NCBI RefSeq assembly: GCF_003112575.1
Contig: NZ_BEWC01000005.1
Coordinates: 62,001 to 126,000, forward strand
DNA: 64,000 nt
Direction: 5' to 3'
Origin: Streptomyces ardesiacus
Lineage (GTDB): Bacteria; Actinomycetota; Actinomycetes; Streptomycetales; Streptomycetaceae
Below, one piece after another: positions 44,828-53,850 of the stretch (positions within the stretch are counted from its first letter, which is position 1; every line of letters begins with the position of its first letter). Position numbers and translations under genes: made by a program. The notes beneath the pieces are model-generated. The model made no database searches and was not told the DNA's origin. It saw only the letters and a program-made list of their open reading frames with translations.

Positions 44828-45400
44828 TCAGCCCTTGGCGGCGGACGGCGTCGCCGAGGCCGACTTGCAGCTCGGCTGCTTGGCCATCGCCTTGCCCACG
44901 TCGCCCTCCTCCAGGGTCCTGAGCGCGTCGCTGCCGCTCTTGCTGAGCTTGTTCAGTTCGGTGGCGATGTCCTTGAGGCCGTCGGCGAACTTGGCCTGGT
45001 CCTTGGTGTTGAGCTCCTCCACCTGCTTGCGCAGGGAGGCGTACGAGGAGGAGAGGCCGTTCAGCTCGGTGACCGCGTCCTTCTGCTTCTTCTCGCCGTC
45101 CTCGACGTCCGGGGGACCGGCCTTCTGGACGGTGGCGCCCATCGCCTTGTAGGCGTCGGACATGTCCTGGAACGCCTTCGCGTCGGTCTTCTGGACCTCG
45201 GCCGGCGTGCTGCTGTCCGAGGTCTCCTTCTGGATCGCCGCGTTGGCCGCCTCGATCTTCTTGGCCTGCGGCTGCACGCCCTCGCAGACCTCCTTGGCCC
45301 AGGAGTCCAGCTTCTCGTTGTCGTCGCTGCCGCCGCATCCCGTCAGCGCCAGTACCAGTACCGCACCGCCGGACAGTGCGACCGCGAGCTTCTTGTTCAC
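44828..45400 (-). CDS. Helical lipoprotein
   Basis: 190 residues. The signal is MNKKLAVALSGGAVLVLALTGC with lipobox Cys at 22; the mature part is GGSDDNEKL followed by three or four amphipathic helices rich in Lys/Glu/Ala (AWAKEVC-like first helix with one cysteine, SSSYASLRKQVEELNTKDQ, ATELNKLSKSGSDAL) and a second cysteine near the end (QPSCKSA), a possible disulfide pair. The GTG at 45400 follows AAGGGA; an ATG at 45418 is an alternative. Located outside the membrane. The family is a common Streptomyces small secreted lipoprotein of unknown role. Confidence 0.87.
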   Translation of the reverse strand: MNKKLAVALSGGAVLVLALTGCGGSDDNEKLDSWAKEVCEGVQPQAKKIEAANAAIQKETSDSSTPAEVQKTDAKAFQDMSDAYKAMGATVQKAGPPDVEDGEKKQKDAVTELNGLSSSYASLRKQVEELNTKDQAKFADGLKDIATELNKLSKSGSDALRTLEEGDVGKAMAKQPSCKSASATPSAAKG

Positions 45401-45642
45401 CGGATTGGTCCCTTCCATGGCTCTCGGCCCCGGAACATACACGCCGGATGGGGGACATCCACCGGACGAACATCCGTTATGACGGGGTTGAAGCCATTTG
45501 CACCATGACAGAAAGGGAGAGAAGGCTCACGCATGCAGGGCGCACGCACGCGAAACGGGCGGACGGCACGCCAACACGCGCCTTCCGCCCGCCCTTTGCC
45601 CCAGCCTGCGGCCGGGCCCTACGACGGCCCCGCGGCGGTCGC

Positions 45643-48063
45643 CTACGAAACCGCCGCCGGATCCGCCGGCTTGGGCCGCGCGCCGGTGTCGTCCTCGCCG
45701 CCCATGGCGATTCCGCGCCGCTTGGACACGTAGACCGCCACCGCGATGACGACGAACGCGACGACCGCGATCAGCACCCGTACGCCGATGCTCTTGTCGG
45801 CGCCGTAGGAGAACTTGATGACCGCGGGAGCGATGAGCAGCGCCACCAGGTTCATGACCTTCAGCAGCGGGTTGATGGCCGGCCCGGCGGTGTCCTTGAA
45901 GGGGTCGCCGACCGTGTCGCCGATGACGGTCGCGGCGTGCGCCTCGCTGCCCTTGCCGCCGTGGTGGCCGTCCTCGACGAGTTTCTTGGCGTTGTCCCAG
46001 GAACCGCCGGAGTTGGCGAGGAAAACCGCCATCAGCGTGCCCGCGCCGATCGCGCCCGCCAGGAACGCGCCGAGCGCGCCCACCCCGAGGGTGAACCCGA
46101 TGAAGATGGGCGCCATCACGGCGAGCAGGCCGGGCGTGGCGAGTTCCCGCAGGGCGTCCCTGGTGCAGATGTCGACGACCTTGCCGTACTCGGGCTTCTC
46201 GGTGTGGTCCATGATCCCGGGCCGTTCGCGGAACTGCCGCCGTACCTCGAAGACCACGGCGCCCGCCGACCGGGACACCGCGTTGATCGCCAGCCCCGAG
46301 AAGAGGAAGACGACCGCCGCGCCCGCGATGAGCCCGACGAGGTTGTTGGGCTGGGAGATGTCCATCATCAGGTTCATCGGCGCGCCCGCACCGCTGAGTT
46401 TCTCGCCGACGTCCGCCGCGCCGGTGGTGATGGCGTCGCGGTACGACCCGAAGAGGGCCGCCGCCGCGAGGACGGCGGTGGCGATGGCGATGCCCTTGGT
46501 GATGGCCTTGGTGGTGTTGCCCACGGCGTCGAGGTCGGTGAGCACCTGGGCTCCGGCGCCCTCCACGTCGCCGGACATCTCGGCGATGCCCTGCGCGTTG
46601 TCGGAGACCGGCCCGAAGGTGTCCATGGCGACGATGACGCCGACCGTGGTGAGCAGACCGGTGCCGGCCAGCGCCACCGCGAACAGCGCCAGCATGATCG
46701 ACGTGCCGCCGAGCAGGAAGGCCCCGTAGACGCCGAGGCCGATCAGCAGCGCGGTGTAGACGGCCGATTCGAGGCCGAGGGAGATTCCGGCGAGGACGAC
46801 GGTGGCGGGACCGGTGAGCGAGGTCTTGCCGATGTCCTTGACCGGGCGCCGCGTGGTCTCGGTGAAGTAGCCGGTGAGCTGCTGGATCAGGGCGGCGAGC
46901 ACGATGCCGATCGCCACCGCGACCAGCGCGAGGATCCGCGGGTCGCCGCTCTTGCCGGCGATCGCCGCGTCGGTGACGCCGTCCAGGTCGGCGTAGCTGC
47001 CGGGGAGGTAGACGAAGACGGCGACGGCCACCAGCACCAGCGAGATCACCGCGGAGACGAAGAAGCCCCGGTTGATCGCGCTCATGCCGCTGCGGTCGGA
47101 GCGCCGGGGTGCCACCGCGAAGATGCCGATCATCGCCGTGAGCACACCGATCGCCGGAACCAGCAGCGGGAACGCCAGCCCGGAGTCGCCGAAGGCCACT
47201 TTGCCGAGGATCAGTGCCGCCACGAGGGTGACGGCGTACGACTCGAAGAGGTCGGCGGCCATGCCCGCGCAGTCTCCGACGTTGTCGCCCACGTTGTCGG
47301 CGATGGTCGCGGCATTGCGCGGATCGTCCTCCGGGATGCCCTGCTCGACCTTGCCGACCAGGTCGGCGCCGACGTCGGCGGCCTTGGTGAAGATGCCGCC
47401 GCCGACCCTCATGAACATCGCGATCAGCGCGGCACCGAGGCCGAAGCCCTCCAGGACCTTCGGCGCGTCGGCCGCGTAGACCAGCACCACACAGCAGGCG
47501 CCCAGCAGGCCGAGCCCCACCGTGAACATGCCGACGACGCCGCCCGTGCGAAACGCGATCTTCGTCGCCTTGTGCGAGACGAGAGTGAGGTCCTTTTCCG
47601 GTTCACCGGGCGCCGGTGTCGCTTCCCGCGCCGCAGCGGCGACGCGCACATTGCTGCGCACGGCGAGCCACATGCCGATATAGCCGGTGGCCGCCGAGAA
47701 TGCAGCGCCGATCAGGAAGAAGATCGAACGTCCGGCCCGTTGATTCCAGTCGTCCGCGGGCAGCAGCATGAGCAGGAAGAACACGACGACGGCGAATACG
47801 CCGAGTGTGCGCAACTGCCGGGCCAGGTATGCCTTCGCGCCTTCCTGGACGGCCGCCGCGATCTTCTTCATGCCATCGGTTCCCTCGCCCGCCGCGAGCA
47901 CCTGGCGCACCAGGACACCCGCGAGCACCAGCGCGGCCAGCGCGACCACCGCGATGACGGCGACCAGGACGCGGTTCCCGTCGGTCAGCACGGCGGCCGC
48001 CAGAGGGGAGGGATCGCCCACCTCGTGGGGGCCCAACTGCTGAGAGGTGAAAAGCTCCGCCAT
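45643..48063 (-). CDS. hppA: Proton-pumping membrane pyrophosphatase, K+-independent type
   Basis: 806 residues with about 16 membrane helices. It couples pyrophosphate hydrolysis to proton export. The catalytic loops are present: GGGIFTKAADVGADLVGKVE, DDPRNAATIADNVGDNVGDCAGMAAD and the C-terminal GDTVGDPFKDTAGPAINPLLK. Lysine in GNTTKAITKG marks the K+-independent class (alanine in K+-dependent enzymes). The cytoplasmic N-terminus is long and the C-terminus ends in an Ala/Pro tail. It is a monocistronic-looking gene with 242 bp before the downstream lipoprotein gene and 311 bp upstream. Confidence 0.96.
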   Translation of the reverse strand: MAELFTSQQLGPHEVGDPSPLAAAVLTDGNRVLVAVIAVVALAALVLAGVLVRQVLAAGEGTDGMKKIAAAVQEGAKAYLARQLRTLGVFAVVVFFLLMLLPADDWNQRAGRSIFFLIGAAFSAATGYIGMWLAVRSNVRVAAAAREATPAPGEPEKDLTLVSHKATKIAFRTGGVVGMFTVGLGLLGACCVVLVYAADAPKVLEGFGLGAALIAMFMRVGGGIFTKAADVGADLVGKVEQGIPEDDPRNAATIADNVGDNVGDCAGMAADLFESYAVTLVAALILGKVAFGDSGLAFPLLVPAIGVLTAMIGIFAVAPRRSDRSGMSAINRGFFVSAVISLVLVAVAVFVYLPGSYADLDGVTDAAIAGKSGDPRILALVAVAIGIVLAALIQQLTGYFTETTRRPVKDIGKTSLTGPATVVLAGISLGLESAVYTALLIGLGVYGAFLLGGTSIMLALFAVALAGTGLLTTVGVIVAMDTFGPVSDNAQGIAEMSGDVEGAGAQVLTDLDAVGNTTKAITKGIAIATAVLAAAALFGSYRDAITTGAADVGEKLSGAGAPMNLMMDISQPNNLVGLIAGAAVVFLFSGLAINAVSRSAGAVVFEVRRQFRERPGIMDHTEKPEYGKVVDICTRDALRELATPGLLAVMAPIFIGFTLGVGALGAFLAGAIGAGTLMAVFLANSGGSWDNAKKLVEDGHHGGKGSEAHAATVIGDTVGDPFKDTAGPAINPLLKVMNLVALLIAPAVIKFSYGADKSIGVRVLIAVVAFVVIAVAVYVSKRRGIAMGGEDDTGARPKPADPAAVS

Positions 48064-48374
48064 TCGTCCTCCTTGACGCTTGGGCTGAGCTCAAGATGTG
48101 GACGGGATTGTAGGGACCGGAACCCGATCAAAACAGTGCACGACAAAAGGAATTGGCCTGTCAACCACAAGGGAGCCGGAAGTACTGGACGTAGTAATGC
48201 CCCTCCGGCATTAATGTCGCTCCCCGTTTGTCTGATCAATTCCCCACGCGTGGGCCGCGTGATTGATCGTGAATGCATTCTCTTGACACCCGCACGGCAC
48301 CAATCTATGTCCGCGCATGGCGAAGGGCCCCACCAAGTGGGGCCCTCCGGGTGACACGGTGACGACGCGGGCGG
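48064..48374. other. 311-bp gap: hppA promoter region and apgA terminator
   Basis: This is one of the most AT-rich stretches of the window. On the minus strand TTGACA at 48166-48161 (read leftward) is a good -35 for hppA, but the matching -10 is weak. A 6-bp hairpin (AATGCC/GGCATT) lies near 48197-48213, and the terminator at 48324-48346 closes the region. Confidence 0.5.
48324..48346 (-). terminator. Terminator of the bldG-apgA operon
   Basis: AGGGCCCCAC (48324-48333) pairs perfectly with 48337-48346 around a CAA loop. It lies 29 bp past the apgA stop in the leftward direction. Confidence 0.82.
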
Positions 48375-48806
48375 TCAGATCGGCGGCAGCACCGCCGGCG
48401 CGGTGGGCCAGGTCATGCGGATCAGCCCGCCGTCCTCGCCCGCCGAGACCTCCACGTCGTCGACGAGTCCGCTGATGACCGCGAGGCCCATCTCGTCCTC
48501 CTCGGCCTCCAGCCCGTCGGCGGCGTCCCCCGAGGCCTTGACCCCGGGGACCGCGTGCGGCGCCTCGTCGCCGACCTCGATGGAGAACTGCTTCTCCTCC
48601 TCGATCAGCGACACCTTGACCGGCGCCGTGATGCCGACGTGCTGATGCAGGCCCACAGCCCGGGTGCAGGCCTCGCCGACGGCGAGCCTGACCTCGTCGA
48701 GGACGGCCTCGTCCACTCCGGCCCTGCGCGCCACCGCGGCCGCCACCAGACGGGCGGTGCGGACGTGCTCGGGCAGCGCGCTGAAGCGGAGTTCGACGGT
48801 GGCCAT
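48375..48806 (-). CDS. BldG-partner anti-sigma factor (RsbW-like)
   Basis: 143 residues, GHKL fold. The N-box region is LDEVRLAVGEACTRAVGLH, and EDEMGLAVISGLVDDVEV corresponds to the G1/G2 region. In S. coelicolor the gene downstream of bldG (SCO3548, ApgA) encodes an anti-sigma factor bound by BldG; position and sequence match. It would sequester sigma factors until BldG releases it. An acidic linker (GDAADGLEAEEDE) is inserted in the middle. The operon is bldG then this gene, 108 bp apart, both leftward. Confidence 0.93.
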   Translation of the reverse strand: MATVELRFSALPEHVRTARLVAAAVARRAGVDEAVLDEVRLAVGEACTRAVGLHQHVGITAPVKVSLIEEEKQFSIEVGDEAPHAVPGVKASGDAADGLEAEEDEMGLAVISGLVDDVEVSAGEDGGLIRMTWPTAPAVLPPI

Positions 48807-48914
48807 GCATCCCCCTCGGACTACGGGCGTGCTTTCGAGGGTCCGGGCCGCCGACAGCCCGGGCCCCCCTCGTTCTTCTTGCCGTCCCGGGCCCCAGGGA
48901 CCCGGAACCGGTCG

Positions 48915-49256
48915 TCAGTCGGTGGCCGCCACCGCTTCCTCGACCGAGGTGTGAATGGGGAACACCTTGGTGAGGCCGGTGATACGGAAGATCTTGAGAA
49001 TGCGCTCCTGGTTGCAGACCAGCCGCAGCGAGCCCTCATGGGCACGCACTCGCTTCAGTCCACCGACCAGCACGCCGAGCCCTGTGGAGTCGAGGAAGTC
49101 CACGCCCTCCATGTCGACGACGAGATGGAAACTCCCGTCGTTCACGAGCTCGACCAACTGCTCACGCAGCTTGGGCGCGGTGTATACGTCAATTTCGCCA
49201 CCGACCTCGACGACCGTACGATCGCCGACGGTACGGGTCGACAGGGACAGGTCCAC
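48915..49256 (-). CDS. bldG: Anti-anti-sigma factor BldG
   Basis: 113 residues, STAS domain. The phosphorylation site is Ser57 in [10 protein letters not shown], the same residue known to be essential in S. coelicolor BldG. In its unphosphorylated form it binds anti-sigma factors, freeing sigma factors for aerial growth and antibiotic production. The N-terminus [20 protein letters not shown] is characteristic. The start is ATG 49256. It is divergent from the helicase gene with 82 bp shared upstream. Confidence 0.97.
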
Positions 49257-49338
49257 GGATCCTCCAGCACCTTGCTATCGAGCGGTCGTCCCTCGGGACA
49301 CCTCGGCTTGAAGCCCCCAGGACGGTTCGCCAGCCGCG

Positions 49339-51795
49339 ATGGCATTCAATCACTTACCGGCAGGCGTGCACGACGCCTTGGTCCCATTGTCCGTCACGCC
49401 AGTGACAGACTCGGTGCCGATGGCCAAGAATCACCGACCCGATCGATCCCCGGCGGAGCCCGGCTCCCGGCCGGAACCGGGCATGCTCCTGGACCGGCTC
49501 GCCTCGGGACCGAGCCGGGCTGCGCGCATCACTCATACGGAGCACCTGCCCCCGCGTGCGGGCCGTCATGCCGTCTGGCCGGACCGGATTCGTCCGGAGG
49601 TCCTCGCCGCGGTGCGGACCGCGGGCATCGAACACCCCTGGGCCCACCAGGCACGCGTGGCCGAGCACGCCCTCGACGGCGATTCGGTGGTCGTCGCCAC
49701 GGGCACCGCGTCCGGCAAGTCCCTGGCCTATCTGGTGCCCGTCCTGTCGGCCCTCGTGGACGGCTCCGAGGCCCCGAACGGCCGTGGCGCCACCGCCCTC
49801 TACCTGGCCCCCACCAAGGCGCTGGCGGCCGACCAGTGCCGGTCCGTGAAGGAACTTTCACAACCCCTGGGCACATCCGTCCGAACGGCGGTCTACGACG
49901 GCGACACGCCGTTCGAGGAACGCGAGTGGATCCGGCAGTACGGCACGTACGTCCTGACCAACCCGGACATGCTGCACCGCGGCATCCTGCCCTCCCACCC
50001 CCGCTGGTCCTCCTTCCTGAAGGCGCTGAAATACGTCGTCATCGACGAGTGCCACACCTACCGCGGCGTCTTCGGCTCCCACGTCGCCCAGGTCCTGCGC
50101 AGACTGCGCAGACTCTGTGCCCGCTACGGCGCGTCGCCCGTGTTCCTGCTCGCCTCCGCCACCGCCGCCGAGCCCTCGGTGGCGGCCCGCCGGCTCACCG
50201 GACTGCCGGTGGTCGAGGTCGCCGACGACGCGTCACCGCGCGGGGAACTGGTGTTCGCCCTGTGGGAGCCGCCGCTGACCGAGCTGGAGGGCGAGAAGGG
50301 CGCACCGGTCCGCCGCACGGCCACCGCCGAGGCCGCCGACCTGCTCACCGACCTCACCGTGCAGGGCATGCGTTCGATCACCTTCGTACGCTCCCGGCGC
50401 GGCGCGGAACTGATCTCGGTGATCGCCCAGGAACGCCTGGCCGAGGTCGACCGCTCGCTGGTCCGGCGTGTCGCGGCGTACCGCGGCGGCTACCTCCCCG
50501 AGGAGCGCCGCGCCCTGGAACGCGCCCTGCACTCCGGAGACCTCCTCGGCCTCGCCGCGACTAATGCCCTGGAACTCGGGCTCGACATCTCCGGCCTGGA
50601 CGCCGTGGTGATCGCCGGGTACCCGGGCACGCGGGCCTCGCTGTGGCAGCAGGCGGGCCGGGCGGGCCGGTCCGGGCAGGGCGCGCTGGCCGTACTGGTC
50701 GCCCGTGACGACCCGCTGGACACCTTCCTCGTCCACCATCCGGAGGCGCTGTTCGACCAGCCGGTGGAGTCCACGGTCCTCGACCCCGACAACCCGTACG
50801 TCCTCGCCCCCCACCTGTGCGCGGCGGCGGCCGAACTGCCGCTGACCGAGGAGGACCTGAAGCTCTTCGGCCCCGCCTGCGAGGAGCTGCTGCCCCAGCT
50901 CGAGGCCGCGAAGCTGCTGCGCCGGCGGACCCGGGCCTGGCACTGGACGCGCCGTGAGCGGGCCGCCGACCTCACGGACATCCGCGGCGAGGGCGGACGC
51001 CCGGTCCAGGTCGTCGAGGCCGGTACGGGGCGGCTGCTGGGCACGGTGGACGCCGGTGCCGCCCACACGACCGTCCACGAGGGCGCCGTCCACCTCCACC
51101 AGGGGCGCACCTACCTCGTGCGCTCCCTGGACCTGGAGGACGGCGTCGCGCTGGTCGAGCAGGCCACGCCCGCGTACTCGACGGTGGCCCGGGACACGAC
51201 GGCGATCTCGGTCCTGGAGACCGACGTCGAGGTCCCCTGGGGCGAGGGACGCCTGTGCTACGGCTCCGTCGAGGTCACCAACCAAGTGGTCTCCTTCCTG
51301 CGCCGCCGCCTGATCACCGGCGAGGTCCTGGGCGAGACCAAGCTCGACCTGCCTCCCCGGACGCTGCGCACGCGCGCGGTGTGGTGGACGGTCACCGAGG
51401 ACCAACTGGACGCGGCCCGGATCAACCCGGAGATCCTCGGCGGGGCCCTGCACGCCGCCGAACACGCCTCGATCGGCATGCTGCCCCTGTTCGCGACCTG
51501 CGACCGCTGGGACATCGGCGGCGTGTCGGTCCCGCTGCACCCGGACACCCTGCTGCCCACGGTCTTCGTGTACGACGGCCACCCCGGCGGCGCGGGGTTC
51601 GCCGAGCGCGCCTTCCACACGGCCCGCGACTGGCTGACGGCCACGCGGGAGGCCATCGCCTCCTGCGAGTGCGACGCCGGCTGCCCGTCCTGCATCCAGT
51701 CCCCCAAGTGCGGCAACGGCAACGACCCACTGCACAAACGGGGAGCGGTACGGCTCCTCACGGTGCTGCTCCGGGGGGCGGCGGAGGCGGAGTAG
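49339..51795 (+). CDS. DEAD/DEAH-box helicase with DUF1998 (Hrq1-like)
   Basis: 818 residues. Motif I is VATGTASGKS (residues ~118-127), motif II is VIDECHTY (DECH), motif III LLASATAA, and motif VI QQAGRAGRSGQ. The C-terminal DUF1998 has a four-cysteine cluster, CECDAGCPSC with SPKCGNGN, typical of the Hrq1/RecQ4-like DNA repair helicases. It would unwind DNA 3' to 5'. The ATG at 49339 has no obvious ribosome binding site; a second ATG at 49420 is an alternative. Its last 38 bp overlap, tail to tail, the end of the Tad operon. Confidence 0.93.
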   Translation: MAFNHLPAGVHDALVPLSVTPVTDSVPMAKNHRPDRSPAEPGSRPEPGMLLDRLASGPSRAARITHTEHLPPRAGRHAVWPDRIRPEVLAAVRTAGIEHPWAHQARVAEHALDGDSVVVATGTASGKSLAYLVPVLSALVDGSEAPNGRGATALYLAPTKALAADQCRSVKELSQPLGTSVRTAVYDGDTPFEEREWIRQYGTYVLTNPDMLHRGILPSHPRWSSFLKALKYVVIDECHTYRGVFGSHVAQVLRRLRRLCARYGASPVFLLASATAAEPSVAARRLTGLPVVEVADDASPRGELVFALWEPPLTELEGEKGAPVRRTATAEAADLLTDLTVQGMRSITFVRSRRGAELISVIAQERLAEVDRSLVRRVAAYRGGYLPEERRALERALHSGDLLGLAATNALELGLDISGLDAVVIAGYPGTRASLWQQAGRAGRSGQGALAVLVARDDPLDTFLVHHPEALFDQPVESTVLDPDNPYVLAPHLCAAAAELPLTEEDLKLFGPACEELLPQLEAAKLLRRRTRAWHWTRRERAADLTDIRGEGGRPVQVVEAGTGRLLGTVDAGAAHTTVHEGAVHLHQGRTYLVRSLDLEDGVALVEQATPAYSTVARDTTAISVLETDVEVPWGEGRLCYGSVEVTNQVVSFLRRRLITGEVLGETKLDLPPRTLRTRAVWWTVTEDQLDAARINPEILGGALHAAEHASIGMLPLFATCDRWDIGGVSVPLHPDTLLPTVFVYDGHPGGAGFAERAFHTARDWLTATREAIASCECDAGCPSCIQSPKCGNGNDPLHKRGAVRLLTVLLRGAAEAE

Positions 51796-52171
51796 CGGCC
51801 GGGCCCGCCCTGGCCCGGATCTCCGCCGTGAACGGCCCCCTGCCCGACGCCGCCGTCACGTCCGAGACCTGCCCGGTGAGCGCGCACCGCACCAGCCGCG
51901 TCCCTTGGGCCCGCGCGACCCGGTCCGCCCTGTCGCACGCCGCCGTGCCGCCCTCGGCCCAGTGGTCCGCCGCCGCGAGCGCCGCCAGGTCGGCACCACC
52001 GGCCGCACGATGCCGGGCCACGACGGCCTGCCCCAGTGCGAGGACGACGCCGAACACCAGACACAGAACGGCGATGGCGGCAACGCTCCACACGGTCGCC
52101 GAACCCCGGTCGGGCGCGGTCCTCACGGCGTCGCGCCTCACTGCGTCGCGCCTCACTGCGTCGCGCCTCAC
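51758..52171 (-). CDS. TadE/Rv3654c-like small membrane protein, last gene of Tad operon
   Basis: 137 residues. RGSATVWSVAAIAVLCLVFGVVLALGQAVVARHRAAGGADLAALAAA resembles the helicase/secretion neighbourhood protein family TadE-like Rv3654c (one N-terminal membrane helix followed by the AAGGADLAALAAA stretch). A Pro-rich C-terminus follows. The N-terminus has the tandem unit RRDAV three times, written by a 15-bp DNA repeat. The GTG at 52171 overlaps the tadE stop (GTGA). Confidence 0.88.
   Translation of the reverse strand: MRRDAVRRDAVRRDAVRTAPDRGSATVWSVAAIAVLCLVFGVVLALGQAVVARHRAAGGADLAALAAADHWAEGGTAACDRADRVARAQGTRLVRCALTGQVSDVTAASGRGPFTAEIRARAGPAATPPPPPPGAAP
52121..52165. repeat. 15-bp tandem repeat (three copies) inside the last Tad gene
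   Basis: Units at 52121-52135, 52136-52150 and 52151-52165 read CCTCACTGCGTCGCG with one change in the first. Each encodes RRDAV on the minus strand, with an in-frame GTG in every unit. Copy-number change would keep the frame. Confidence 0.92.
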
Positions 52172-52725
52172 GACCGCGCCTCCGGCGGTGCCGTCCCCGC
52201 CGTCTGCTCCGTCGAAGCCACGGCCTCCTCCCGTACCTCGAAGGGCAAGCCGTGCAGCACCGGTGGGGCGGCCACCACGACCACACGGACCAGTCCCGCC
52301 TCCCGGCTGACCGTGACCCGGGCCCCACGGGGTGCCGCCTCGCGGGCGACTTCCATGACCGCGTCGGCCGGGTCCTGCCGGGCCGCCGCGCGGGCACCCG
52401 TTCGGGCCGCGTCCACGCACTGGATCTGAGCGGCCACCACGAGCAGGCCCCACACGAGCGCCATCGCGAAGACCACCAGCACCGGGAGCACCACGGCCGT
52501 CTCCGCCGTCACGAAGCCACCGTCCGGGCCGCTGCCCGACTTCCCGTCGTCCGCCTCGCTGTCCGACCTGCTGTCCGTCCCGCTGTCCGACCTGCCGTGC
52601 GGCCTGCTGCGCCGTTCGCCGCACGCGTCGCCGTCGGTTTCGCCCTGCGGTGCGCCGCACCGGCTCCGTCCGCGGGTGTCCCGCACCCGCGCCTCCGTCC
52701 TCGTCGCCCTCTCACATCCGCGCAT
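52168..52725 (-). CDS. TadE-like pilus assembly protein
   Basis: 185 residues. The TadE motif is FVTAETAVVLPVLVVFAMALVWG from about residue 70, with a conserved glutamate five residues into the helix as in pilins, followed by AAQIQCVDAARTGARAAARQ. The first ~65 residues are low-complexity Asp/Ser/Gly/Arg. It starts at ATG 52725, overlapping the preceding gene by 14 bp; the true start could be further in. TadE-like pseudopilins assist Flp-like fibre assembly or secretion. Confidence 0.85.
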   Translation of the reverse strand: MRGCERATRTEARVRDTRGRSRCGAPQGETDGDACGERRSRPHGRSDSGTDSRSDSEADDGKSGSGPDGGFVTAETAVVLPVLVVFAMALVWGLLVVAAQIQCVDAARTGARAAARQDPADAVMEVAREAAPRGARVTVSREAGLVRVVVVAAPPVLHGLPFEVREEAVASTEQTAGTAPPEARS

Positions 52726-52939
52726 CGAGTGCCCGCTTCACGATGCCCTGGAGCTCCGCGCTGACCGCGCCGCTCGTCACGACCTTGTAGAGGACCACGG
52801 CGAAGGCCACCGCCGCGACGATCCCCATCGCGTACTCGGACGTGACCATGCCCGCGTCCCGTCGCGCGGCCCGCCGCCCGAACGCCGTTACCGTCCCGCA
52901 CACCAGGGCACACAGCCGTGCCCGTACCACCTGATACAT
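52712..52939 (-). CDS. DUF4244 / Flp-pilin-like small protein
   Basis: 75 residues. A basic leader (RRAARRDAG) precedes MVTSEYAMGIVAAVAFAVVLYKVV, a helix with glutamate at position 5 after the presumed cleavage site, the pilin pattern. It is the most likely major pilin subunit of the locus. The ATG at 52939 is preceded by ACGGGGGTT. It follows tadC after 113 bp, the largest gap in the operon, which may carry a separate promoter for abundant pilin. Confidence 0.88.
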   Translation of the reverse strand: MYQVVRARLCALVCGTVTAFGRRAARRDAGMVTSEYAMGIVAAVAFAVVLYKVVTSGAVSAELQGIVKRALDARM

Positions 52940-53052
52940 CGCAACCCCCGTGAGGCTCGTTTCTTCCGTCGTTTCTTCCGCTCACTTGCTCGTCCGGCGC
53001 GGTTGCGCCGGACGTCCGTCTGCCGGCTCCGCCGCCGGTACGTCCCGATCCG

Positions 53053-53850
53053 TCAGCCACCGCCTCCCTCATGTCCCAGCACCCCTCCCGCCAGCCCGAT
53101 GACCACCGGCAGCACGCCCACCGCGATGAACGCCGGAAGAAAACAGAGCCCCACCGGCGCGGTCACCATGACGGCCGCTCGACGGGCCCGAGCCGTCGTG
53201 GCGCGGGCCCAGTCGGCGCGGGCCTGGGCGGCCAGCCGCGCGACCGGGGCCGCCGCGGGCAGACCGGACACCTCGGCCCGCTCCAGCAACCGCGCGAGGG
53301 GCGACGCCCCCGGGACGGCGGCCAGCCCTCGCCAGGCGCCGTCCGGCTCACCGCCCAGACGCACCTCCGCGGCACCGCGTCCCAGCGCGGCTCCGACCGG
53401 ACCGCCCAGGGCCTCGCCGACCGCCCGTGCGGCCGTGACCGGTCCGGCGCCCGCCGCGATGCAGGCCGCCAGCAGGTCCGCCGCCAAGGGCAGTTGGCGG
53501 GAGGCGGCCGCGGCGACGGACTCCTCCGCCGACGCTGCGGCGGCCGAGCCGCGGGCGCTCCAACGCCACAGTGCTCCGGCGCCCACCCCTCCCACCAGAA
53601 CCCCGGTCACACCACCGATCAGGACCCAGCCCGCGCCCACCGTGCCGACCAGGGGCAACCACGGGCGGACGGTGCTCAGCACCTGGGTGTGCCTAGGGGC
53701 CCGACGAACCGGTTCGGGTGCCAACAGGCCCGTGGCCCGTCTGCGCAGCGCCCGCTCCCGTCGCGCGGCTGCGAGGCCCCGCGTCAGCCAGCCGACGGCC
53801 AGCGCCGCCCCCACCACCGACCCCAGCCTGTGGACAAGGTCGCCGGTCAC
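53053..53850 (-). CDS. Type II secretion F-domain protein (TadC-like)
   Basis: 265 residues. Membrane helices lie near residues 5-25, 60-95 and 235-260; between them is the GspF/TadC cytoplasmic domain (RQLPLAADLLAACIAAGAGPVTAA; SPLARLLERAEVSGLPAAAPV). It would form the inner-membrane platform with TadB. The GTG at 53850 overlaps the tadB stop (GTGA). Confidence 0.9.
   Translation of the reverse strand: MTGDLVHRLGSVVGAALAVGWLTRGLAAARRERALRRRATGLLAPEPVRRAPRHTQVLSTVRPWLPLVGTVGAGWVLIGGVTGVLVGGVGAGALWRWSARGSAAAASAEESVAAAASRQLPLAADLLAACIAAGAGPVTAARAVGEALGGPVGAALGRGAAEVRLGGEPDGAWRGLAAVPGASPLARLLERAEVSGLPAAAPVARLAAQARADWARATTARARRAAVMVTAPVGLCFLPAFIAVGVLPVVIGLAGGVLGHEGGGG

Noticed and set aside
45533..45733. 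66-residue ORF with an AAGGGAG-like site between the lipoprotein and hppA
   Set aside because: Overlaps the hppA 3' end antisense, has biased Pro/Ala/Arg composition and no homologue I recognise.
48280..48315. TTGACA and TATGT hexamers at promoter spacing on the + strand
   Set aside because: A transcript from here would run at once into the apgA terminator hairpin and then antisense to apgA; there is no gene to serve.
45376..48354. A 992-codon + strand frame opposite hppA
   Set aside because: Antisense of a membrane pyrophosphatase with all catalytic motifs; the opposite translation is Asp/His/Arg-rich without domain features.
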